DNA from: Myxococcales bacterium
GTDB lineage: Bacteria > Myxococcota_A > Polyangia > Polyangiales > Houyiibacteriaceae
DNA: 64,000 nt
NCBI GenBank assembly: GCA_019637115.1
Contig: JAHBWH010000021.1
Location: 1-64,000, forward strand
Direction of reading: 5' to 3'
Shown here: one piece after another, positions 54,113 through 64,000 of the stretch
How positions within the stretch are numbered: position 1 is the stretch's first letter
Layout of the letters: every line of letters starts with the position of its first letter
Notes under the pieces: generated by a model
The model's input: only the letters and a program-made list of their open reading frames with translations
Database searches by the model: none
Told to the model about the DNA's origin: nothing
Made by a program: the position numbers and the translations under genes

Positions 54113-55083
54113 TGAAGAACGGGATGGTCCTCGCGGACGGTGACCAGCTGGACGTCACGCACCACTTCCTCGCGGAGCTGGTCGAGGCCTTCATCCCCGC
54201 GTCGGCGCGGCGCGAGCTGCACCAGAAGATCCTCGAGGCGCTGACGGCGCGCGCGGCCCCGCTCGAGCGCTTGGCCGAGCACGCCTACCGCGCGAACGTC
54301 CCGATGCGGACCTTCATGATCCTCGAGCGCACGGGCGATCTCGCGCTCGATCGCGGCGACGCGCGCTCGGCGGTGGTCGCGTACCGTCGAGCCCTCGAGC
54401 TCTCGCGCCGCGAGCTCCTCGAGAACGGGGACACGGTGATGGACACCGCGCTCGTGACCTTCAGCCGCAAGCTCGGGTGGGCCCTGGCCCGCGCGGGCGA
54501 CCTGGCGGGCGCGGACGGGGTCGTCCGCGAGGTGCTGGACCTCACCGCGCCGCACGACAGCAGCCGGGCGCGCATGCACCTCGTGCTCGGGCGCATCGCG
54601 GCCCTCCGCGAGCGCCCGCGCGACGCGATGCGCCACTTCGGTCAAGCGCTGGAGATCGTGGCGGGGGTCGACGCGCCCGTCGAGCGCGCGGTCCAGCAGG
54701 CGCTGGGCCGGCTCCGCCGGCAATCGGGCGACCCTGCGCTCGCGGCCAACGCGTTTCGACGTGCCCTCGAGCTCGCGGGTCCCTCGGGAGCGAGCCCCGC
54801 CGAGCACGCGGTCCTGGAGCTCGAGCTCGCCGAGGTGCTCTTGCGGGAGGGCAACCAAGAGGCGGCGGTCGATCACGCGCAGACCGCGGGTCTCTTCGCG
54901 GTACGCGCCGAGTCCCCCGCGCTCGAGGCCAGCGCGCGCGCCCTGCTCGCCCGCGCCGCCGAGATCGACGGCGACCTCGCCGAGGCGCGGAGGCTCTTCG
55001 AGGCCGCCGCGGACCTCGCCGCGCGAGCGGGCGACGCGCGGGCTTGGCGGCGCTGGCGCGAAGCCGCGACCCTCGCGAGTTGA

Positions 55084-55215
55084 AAAGAAGCTTGGCCGAT
55101 TTCGCAAGCCGCCCTACCGGACGGCGCGCAGCGAGCGAAGCGAGCGTAGGCTCGTGGGAGGGGGCCCGCGGGGCTTCATGCCCCGTGGGGGAGGGGCTGG
55201 CGACAGCCCCTCAAA
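55084..55215 (+). repeat. Conserved post-stop element, long copy
   Basis: Begins at the stop codon at 55083 and runs about 130 bases: aaagaagcttggccgatttc, gcaagccgccctaccggac, gcgcgcagcgagcgaagcga, then the G/C hairpin arms. It is the near-exact mirror of the copy after 9161, and has the same orientation relative to its gene. Confidence 0.78.
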
Positions 55216-55264
55216 GGAAGCTGACCTCGCCCGGACCACGCGGCCGGGACGCGTCAGGCGCTGC

Positions 55265-55375
55265 CCGACAGTCGAAACGCCGCTCGGTTCGACTGAGGAC
55301 TCTCACAAGGGGCGCCGCCGCCCACCAAAATGACCACTTTCCTCCGAGAATTCGCGGAGGTTCATGAGAGTCCGC
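55265..55375. other. Structured intergenic region upstream of the protease pair
   Basis: Three perfect inverted repeats sit in 110 bp: 55269-55276/55288-55295 (cagtcgaa), 55297-55305/55365-55373 (ggactctca) and, inside the second, 55341-55346/55355-55360 (cctccg). They would fold one stem-loop plus a larger nested stem. It lies 80-190 bases before the first protease start. It may be a terminator, an untranslated leader or a small RNA; I cannot tell which. Confidence 0.4.
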
Positions 55376-55456
55376 TCCTTGCACACGTTGCGCGCCGGTT
55401 GCTAAGGTCCGCTCGCGTCATCGTGGGCACGAAGGGCGCGTGGTGGAGTGGTGGTC

Positions 55457-57318
<1,862 letters not shown>

Positions 57319-57322
<4 letters not shown>

Positions 57323-59121
57323 AGTCGATCCTTCGCATGGCGCTCTGCGCCTCCCTCATTGGCTGCGTGGCCGAGCCCGTCGATTTCGCGTCGTCGCCGA
57401 TCGTCGATGGGACGATCGAGAGCGGCTACCCGGAGGTCGTCTTCCTCTACAACCGCCTCGGCGCGGCCTGCTCGGCCACCATCGTGGCCCCGCGCGTGGT
57501 GCTCACGGCGAAGCATTGCATCGAGAACCCGAGCCGCCGGGGGACCGCGGGCCCTGCGGCGGACTTCCGCGTCTACGTCGGCACACGACCGGGCGGCGCG
57601 GGCTACGTCGTCGCCGAGGTCCGCCCGGCCCCGGGCCGCTGGGACCTCCGCGACGCCAGCGACGTCGCGGTGCTCATCTTGGCGAGCCCCGCGGCCGAAG
57701 CGCCGCGGGAGATCTCGTTCGACTCCCCGGCGGCGATCGTGGGCCAGACCTTCACCGCGGTCGGGTATGGGCAGACCCCGAGCGGCGGGAGCGGCACCAA
57801 ATACTCCACGATGAAGCGTGTGCGTCAGACCGACGGCGGCTTCATCTACGTCGACCCGGCGGTCTGCCAAGGGGACAGCGGCGGCCCCATCATCGGCGCC
57901 GACGGGCGCATCTGGGGCGTCGCCTCGTTCATCTACAGCGAGACCGGCGGCAGCCCGCGCTGCGGCACCGCGCCCGGCGCCTACAACGTCGTCAACCGTT
58001 GGCGGGCGTTCATCGAGCAGGCCATCGAGGACTCGGGCGGGTGTGTCCCGTCGCCCGAGATCTGCAACGGCATCGACGACAACTGCGACGGCGTCATCGA
58101 CGAGGGCTGCACCGAGACGTGGGAGCCCTGCACCTCGCACGACGAGTGCGTCGGCCAGCTCTGCCGCGCGGTCGACGACGGTGGCCCCCGCATCTGCACG
58201 CTCGCCTGCGATCCGCTTCGCCCGACGATCGGCTGCCCGGGTGGAAGCTACTGCGCGTCGACGCCGGGGAGCTGCGACGGCTTCTGCCGCCCTGGCGAGC
58301 CGGGGGATCTGCCGCTCGAGGCAGAGTGCACGGACGACGTGGAGTGCCGCTCGGCGCGCTGCGTCGACCCGGGCGACGGACGGCGCCGCTGCCTCGCGCC
58401 CTGCGTGGGAGACGCCGCCAACTGCCTCGCGGGCGAGGTCTGCGCGGCGGTCCCGGGCGCCTGCGGCTCGTGCGTCCCCGCCGCCATCGTCGCGGGTCGC
58501 CGCGGGCTCGGCGAGCCCTGCGCCGCGAACGAGGAGTGCGCGGGCGAGCTCTGCATCGACGACGGAGGCGCGCGCTATTGCTCGCGCGCTTGCAACGGGG
58601 AGGCTTGCCCCGACGGCTTCCACTGCCGCGGCGGCGAGTGCATCCGTGGGCCCCGCGAGGGTGTCGGTGGGGCGTGCATCGGCAACGAGGACTGCGAGAC
58701 CGGCGTGTGCGCGACGGCCGGCGAGCGGGTCTGGTGCACCGCCTTCTGCAGCGACGCGGAGCCCTGCCCGCCTGGCCTGACGTGCACCGAGGTCGGCGAG
58801 GGCACGAGCATCTGCACGCCCGATCTCGGCGTCGTGGGCGAGACCTGCGACACGAACGAGGAGTGCACCTCCGGCGTCTGCGTCGCGCTCGGCGCGCGTG
58901 GAGTCTGCTCGCGCCTCTGCGGCTCGGGCGACCTCTGCGGCGGTGGGTTCGACTGCGTCCGGGTCGACGACGCGGGCAACGCCGTCTGTCTGCCGGTGGC
59001 CACGGCCGAGTCGTCCACGAGCGGTGGGTGCTCCGCGAGCCTCGAGCCGGGCGGCGCCGGGGCGTGGCTCGGCGTGGCCTGGCTCGCGGCGCTGATCTGG
59101 ACTCGCCGGCGACGCGCCTGA
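57319..59121 (+). CDS. Trypsin-like serine protease with cysteine-rich repeats and C-terminal anchor (2)
   Basis: 600 aa, a paralog of the preceding gene, overlapping it by four bases (ATGA). Signal with lipobox SLIGCV, trypsin domain with His in LTAKHC, Asp in ASDVAVLIL and Ser in CQGDSGGPI. Calcium-type block CNGIDDNCDGVIDEGC, cysteine-rich repeats (CTSHDECVGQLC, CAANEECAGELC, CDTNEECTSGVC) and a C-terminal tail GGCSASLEPGG, hydrophobic helix, TRRRRA. Both proteases should be exported together and may be attached to the envelope at either end. Substrates unknown. Confidence 0.9.
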
Positions 59122-59159
59122 TCGCCTCTCAGCTCCCGGGACCGAAAGCGGCCGCCCTC

Positions 59160-59410
59160 CTGGTCGTCGGTCCCGGCCATCGGTCCCGGCCGTCGGTCCT
59201 GGTCCCCGGCCATCGGTCCCGGCCATCGGTCCCGGCCATCGGTCCCGGCCGTCGGTCCCGGCCATCGGTCCCGGCCATCGGTCCCGGCCATCGGTCCCGG
59301 CCATCGGTCCCGGCCATCGGTCCCGGCCGTCGGTCCTGGTCCCCGGCCATCGGTCCCGGCCATCGGTCCCGGCCGTCGGTCCCGGCCATCGGTCCTGGTC
59401 CCCGGCCATC
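59160..59410. repeat. 13-bp minisatellite (ggtcccggccatc)
   Basis: About 18 units of a 13-bp repeat with periodic longer units (ggtcctggtccccggccatc, 20 bp) fill the space between the second protease and the next gene. Third array in the window with a 13-bp unit, unrelated in sequence to the others. Confidence 0.92.
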
Positions 59411-59466
59411 AGGCCGGACACGATGAAGCGGGCGCCGCCACCGGACGGGGCTGCTATCGTGCGCGG

Positions 59467-60015
59467 GTGCGCTGGACGCTCGCGCTGATGATGGTGACCC
59501 TGCTCGGCTGCGAGGATCTGTCGAGCTGGCAGCTCGCGGACGAGGAGGTCTTCCGCGGCGCCGTGCTCGGCAACGACGACCCGGACTGCCCGGCCGGTGG
59601 GTGTAGCTTCATTCGCCGTGGCTTCGCACCGGGCACGACGATCGAGCTCGAGCTCGACCCCACCCACACGAGCCGCCCAGGCACTATCTCCACGCGCGGC
59701 GAGCGCTGTGAGCCGACCTTCGACGCCGAGCCGCTCTTGCCCATCGCCGCCCTCGCGCACGACCACCTGAGCCTCTACGACTTCCCGGGCGGACGCCGGA
59801 TGCGCAGCTACATCTACGCGCTCGAGCCGACGCGAGGCCCGCTGGCCGGGCGGGGCGCGATGGCCTTCGTGTCGCTGATGCGCAACGGGGACGTCGAGGT
59901 CCGAATCATCGCCGGCGACGGGGCCGACGACTGCGCGCCGATGGATTGCGAGGCCTTCGCGAGCGGACGCTGCGACTATTTCGGGGTCTTCCGGCTGCGT
60001 CCCGAGCTGCGTTGA
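59467..60015 (+). CDS. Predicted lipoprotein of unknown function
   Basis: 182 aa from GTG 59467. Signal MRWTLALMMVTLLGC with lipid-attached Cys 15. Two further Cys pairs (CPAGGC, CAPMDCEAFASGRC) indicate disulphides; the middle is strand rich (TIELELDPTH, GDVEVRIIAGDG). I do not recognise a family. Alone, 155 bases before the epimerase gene. Confidence 0.7.
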   Translation: MRWTLALMMVTLLGCEDLSSWQLADEEVFRGAVLGNDDPDCPAGGCSFIRRGFAPGTTIELELDPTHTSRPGTISTRGERCEPTFDAEPLLPIAALAHDHLSLYDFPGGRRMRSYIYALEPTRGPLAGRGAMAFVSLMRNGDVEVRIIAGDGADDCAPMDCEAFASGRCDYFGVFRLRPELR

Positions 60016-60170
60016 GTCGGCGAGCGTCGTCCGATCGGCGCGTCCTGCCGAGCTGGGGCGAGAGCGCCTCGAGAGACCGGTGGCTCACGAGACCACGAGA
60101 CCCCTCCCCCCGAAGGGGCACCACGCTTGGGCGTTTGAAGCCGCGGCGGCCACGTGACACGTACCAGCCG

Positions 60171-61187
60171 ATGACGCAGGAGAGGACAGAAGGCGCGGGC
60201 CCGTACGGCAAGGTGCTGCTCACGGGCGCGAGCGGGTTCATCGGCAGCCGCCTCCGGGACGCGCTCCTCGACGGGGGCGCGGACGTGATCGCGCTCAAGC
60301 GGCCGGGATCGCCCGAGCCGAAGCGAGGCCGGAGCGTGACCGCGACCTACGACGACGTCGCGACGCTCGAGCGCATCATGCGCGAAGAGAAGCCCGACCA
60401 CGTGCTCCACGTCGCCGGTGCGACCAAGGGGGTCCGCTACGACGACTTCCGGCAGGCGAACGTGATGCCCACCGAGAACCTCTTGCGCGCGCTGCGCGCG
60501 GGGCACCCGGGCGTGAAGCGCTTCGTTCACGTCAGCTCGCTGACGAGCTACGGCCCGAGCACCAAGGACTGCCCCGTCTGCGAGGACGACCGCCGCCGCC
60601 CGATCGAGCACTACGGGCGGAGCAAGCTCGAGGCCGAGCTCGCGGTCGAAGCGGAGACGACCATCCCGTGGACCATCACCCGCCCCGCAGGCATCTACGG
60701 CCCCGGCGACGTCGATTACTTCGAGCTCTTCCGCGCAGCGTGGCGCCGCGTCAACCTCTTCTTCGGCAACCGCGACCGCCTCGGGAACCACCTTTACGTC
60801 GACGACTGCGTCCGCGGCATCCTCCTGGCGACGACGAGCGAGCGCGCGGTGGGCGAGGGGTACTTCATCACGCACGACCGACCCGTGACCTGGGGCGAGC
60901 TCCAAGCCCACATCGTGGACGCGATGCCGCACCGCGTCTTGACGGTGTCGCTCCCCGAGTCGCTCGTGACGCTCGCCGCCCTCGGCGGTGAGCTCGCGAC
61001 CCGAATCGACGGCAAGCCTCGCCTCTTCAACCGGCAGAAGGCGCTCCTCGGCGCGCAAGAGGCGTGGTGCTGCTCCGGCGCGAAGGCCCGCGAGCACCTC
61101 GGCTTCGAGCCCGAGATCGACCACGCCGAGGGCGTGCGTCGCACGCACGAGTGGTACCTCGACCGCGGCTGGTACCGAGCGGGATGA
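60171..61187 (+). CDS. NAD(P)-dependent epimerase/dehydratase (extended SDR)
   Basis: 338 aa. Rossmann motif LLTGASGFIGSRL near the N-terminus, DHVLHVAGAT, catalytic Ser in HVSSLTSYGPS and the Tyr/Lys pair in HYGRSKLEAEL, then RPAGIYGPGD and NHLYVDDCVRGILLA. These are the extended short-chain dehydrogenase features of nucleotide-sugar or sterol-type epimerases. The substrate is not clear. Start ATG 60171 lacks a strong ribosome site, but the motif spacing is right. Its stop overlaps the next start (ATGA), suggesting an operon with the repeat-bearing membrane protein. Confidence 0.88.
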   Translation: MTQERTEGAGPYGKVLLTGASGFIGSRLRDALLDGGADVIALKRPGSPEPKRGRSVTATYDDVATLERIMREEKPDHVLHVAGATKGVRYDDFRQANVMPTENLLRALRAGHPGVKRFVHVSSLTSYGPSTKDCPVCEDDRRRPIEHYGRSKLEAELAVEAETTIPWTITRPAGIYGPGDVDYFELFRAAWRRVNLFFGNRDRLGNHLYVDDCVRGILLATTSERAVGEGYFITHDRPVTWGELQAHIVDAMPHRVLTVSLPESLVTLAALGGELATRIDGKPRLFNRQKALLGAQEAWCCSGAKAREHLGFEPEIDHAEGVRRTHEWYLDRGWYRAG

Positions 61188-61576
61188 CGACGCGAACCGA
61201 AGATGACGCGCTGGTGAAGCCGGAGGACGACGCGGACGCCGAGCGCTCGTCCGCGACCGCGCGGCTCGAAGGCGCGCAGCTCGAAGGCGCGCAGCTCGAA
61301 GGCGCGCAGCTCGAAAGCGCGCAGCTCGAAGGCGCGCAGCTCGGAGGCGCGCAGCTCGAAGGCGCGCAGCTCGAGGATGCCGAGCGCGCCTTCGACGCCG
61401 GCGACTTCGCCCGCCTCCGCGAGCTCGTGGAGCCGCTCACGAAGAGCCCCGACCCCGCGGTCGCAGAGCGCGCGAAGGCGCTCCGCGCGCGGGTCGCGGT
61501 GGACCCCTTGCAGGTCGCCGTGCTCGTCGGCTGCGCGCTCTTCTTCCTGTGGGTCGTCGCGAAATACGTGCTCTGA
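61184..61576 (+). CDS. Small membrane-anchored protein with tandem AQLEG repeats
   Basis: 130 aa. After an acidic N-terminus there are about eight copies of a five-residue repeat (AQLEG, with AQLES, AQLGG, AQLED variants; residues 26-64). A helical stretch (AERAFDAGDFARLRELVEPL, TPR-like) follows, and one C-terminal membrane helix (VAVLVGCALFFLWVVAKYVL). The repeat is coded by an in-frame 15-bp tandem array. Overlaps the epimerase stop by four bases. A tail-anchored protein whose repeat number could vary; function unknown. Confidence 0.72.
   Translation: MTTRTEDDALVKPEDDADAERSSATARLEGAQLEGAQLEGAQLESAQLEGAQLGGAQLEGAQLEDAERAFDAGDFARLRELVEPLTKSPDPAVAERAKALRARVAVDPLQVAVLVGCALFFLWVVAKYVL
61258..61376. 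repeat. In-frame 15-bp tandem repeat
   Basis: Eight copies of a 15-bp unit (gcgcagctcgaaggc) inside the 61184-61576 gene, giving a pentapeptide repeat. Copies differ at one or two bases. Confidence 0.9.
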
Positions 61577-61603
61577 TGCATCGACGGCCCCTCGCGCAAC
61601 GAG

Positions 61604-62194
61604 ATGCTCATGACACGTTCGTCGCTCCTCTTGGTCCTCACGACGCTCGCCGCCTGTGGCGGCATGCAGCACGCCGGTCCCCACCCGCACGACCCCGCGC
61701 ACCTCTACCCGATGGAGGCGGGGAGCGTGTGGAGCTACGACGTCGAGACGGGTGAGGGCCCCGACGCGCTCGCGATCTCGCGCGTGATCGCGGTGCACGG
61801 CGACGTCGTCGAGATCCGCAACGACGGGGGCCAGACGTTGACCTACGAGCGGCGCGCGCACGGCATCTACCAGGTCGGCCCCGACCGCTGGCTGCTGCGG
61901 GCGCCCATCGAGGTCGACGCGAGCTGGGAGATCGGCAACGACCGGTGGGCGCGCATCACCTCGGTCAGCGAGCGCGTGGAGTCCCAAGCGGGCATCTTCG
62001 AGGATTGCGTCCGCGTCGAAGAGCGCGGGGGCGAGGATCGGCGCGAGATCGACACGGTGTACTGCCCCGGCGTCGGACCGGTGCTGCTCGAGGCGAGCAT
62101 GACGGCGGAGCTGACGGGGATGCGGGCCGCCGTCCGCGCGACCCTGCGTGCGTTCATGCTCGGCGCGGACGCGGCGGATCTCGTCGCGGAGTGA
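61604..62194 (+). CDS. Predicted lipoprotein of unknown function
   Basis: 196 aa (ATG 61610 also possible). Lipobox TTLAACG and a His-rich segment (MQHAGPHPHDPAHLYPM) followed by alternating strands (VWSYDVETGEG, VVEIRNDGGQTLTYERRAHG, DTVYCPGVGPVLLEA). The pattern of repeated short strands ending GVGPVLLE is seen in small envelope lipoproteins of this lineage. Seven bases before the ABC transporter gene and in the same direction, so it may belong to the transporter unit. Confidence 0.74.
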   Translation: MLMTRSSLLLVLTTLAACGGMQHAGPHPHDPAHLYPMEAGSVWSYDVETGEGPDALAISRVIAVHGDVVEIRNDGGQTLTYERRAHGIYQVGPDRWLLRAPIEVDASWEIGNDRWARITSVSERVESQAGIFEDCVRVEERGGEDRREIDTVYCPGVGPVLLEASMTAELTGMRAAVRATLRAFMLGADAADLVAE

Positions 62195-62201
62195 GGCGCA
62201 C

Positions 62202-63499
<1,298 letters not shown>

Positions 63500-63503
<4 letters not shown>

Positions 63504-64000
63504 GCGCGACGCTCCGCATCGCCTCGCGCGACCTCGGCGCGTTCTTCCGCGCGCCGGCGGGTTGGCTGCTGGCGGCGCTCGTGCTCGCGCTCCAGGCGAT
63601 CCAGCTCCACGCGGTGGCGATCGGCACCGAACGTAGGCCGTCCGCGGCCGTGCTCGAGCTCTTCCTCCTGAACGCCGCGTTCCTCACGGAGGTGCTCGCC
63701 GCGGTGCTCGCGCTGCGCCTCACCGTCGACGAAGACCACGAAGCGGGCGGGCTGCTCCTCACGGCGCCCGTGCCCGAGCGCGCCCTCGTCGTGGGCCGCT
63801 TCCTCGGCGCGTTCTTCTACTTGGCGATCGTCACCCTCCTCTCGCTGCACCTGCCCGCGCTCCTCTGGGTGCACGGGAAGATCTCCGTCGGACACGTCGT
63901 GACGGGATACCTCGGCGTGCTGCTCGTGGGCGCGGGCGCGCTCGCCATCGCGAGCGCCGCCGCCGCGATCACGCGACGCCCCTTCGGCGCGGTCCTCCTC
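63500..64000 (+). CDS. ABC-2 type permease, cut at the window edge
   Basis: At least 167 residues, open to the last base. Start ATG 63500 overlaps the ATPase stop (ATGA). The reading begins MSATLRIASRDLGAFFRAPAG, then hydrophobic helices (WLLAALVLALQAIQ, LFLLNAAFLTEVLAAVLALR, LVVGRFLGAFFYLAIVTLL). The loop LTVDEDHEAGGLLLTAPVPE is typical of GldF-type permeases, where it reads close to RTIAEE...GTLELLLTAPV. It forms an exporter with the ATPase before it. The rest of the gene is outside the window. Confidence 0.85.

Noticed and set aside
55265-55375. tRNA gene suggested by ggttcgact
   Set aside because: The stems do not form a cloverleaf and no acceptor stem or anticodon arm fits.

Overview
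The window is a very GC-rich chromosomal segment. It carries many lipoproteins with Asp/Ala/Gly-rich linkers, DxDxDG (thrombospondin type-3-like) and von Willebrand A proteins, and trypsin-like proteases with cysteine-rich repeats and a C-terminal Gly/Cys-TM-Arg tail. It also has Hanks-type Ser/Thr kinases with zinc ribbons, PEGA-domain and DUF3857/transglutaminase proteins. Together these point to a Myxococcota bacterium, probably of the Polyangiales/Sandaracinaceae side; the taxonomic placement is inference from gene content only. I see no rRNA, tRNA, CRISPR array, prophage or complete insertion sequence.

Layout. 1-5.6 kb: guaB (ending in a stop at the window edge where the family normally continues), a lipoprotein-like protein-L-isoaspartate methyltransferase, and a divergent copper pair (copZ-like chaperone and copA ATPase) separated by six 26-bp direct repeats. 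5.7-10.9 kb: three lipoproteins with CxxCH haem motifs. 11.3-19.3 kb: four consecutive minus-strand von Willebrand A lipoproteins, the first two being close duplicates that also share an upstream block. 19.4-24 kb: OmpA/Pal-like and CpoB/YbgF-like envelope genes, then the haem A/oxidase-assembly set ctaB-sco-ctaA. 23.9-28.1 kb: Ser/Thr kinase, an unusual Hsp70 and its J-domain partner. 28.3-33.2 kb: fatty acid desaturase, a cysteine-less glutaredoxin-like protein, two lipoproteins (one a metzincin-type protease) and a proline-rich hypothetical. 33.5-41 kb: two very large paralogous TPR/DUF3857/transglutaminase proteins, one with lost catalytic residues. 41.2-49.5 kb: CBS protein, PEGA protein, cysteine-rich lipoprotein, two sensor kinases (one without an ATPase domain), YqeY. 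49.6-55 kb: DUF4920 lipoprotein, hemC, membrane protein, and a zinc-ribbon Ser/Thr kinase/ATPase broken by a frameshift. 55.4-59.1 kb: two translationally coupled trypsin-like cysteine-rich proteases. 59.4-64 kb: small lipoprotein, SDR epimerase, a repeat-bearing membrane protein, lipoprotein, and an ABC-2 ATPase plus permease (cut by the window edge).

The strongest signal not explained by genes is repeat DNA at several scales. (a) Short tandem arrays with units of 6, 13, 15, 16, 18 and 26 bp occur at about a dozen sites; three unrelated arrays share a 13-bp unit. Three arrays with units of 3n bp lie in frame inside predicted genes, including about 135 low-complexity residues inside the C-terminal domain of an ABC ATPase. 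(b) Three non-coding 130-165 bp elements have 19-29 bp terminal inverted repeats (MITE-like), with a degenerate fourth. (c) A conserved 3' element lies downstream of at least five genes, always in the same orientation relative to the gene before it. (d) Two genes have tandem duplications of their own 3' ends. These are the best candidates for something undescribed here.
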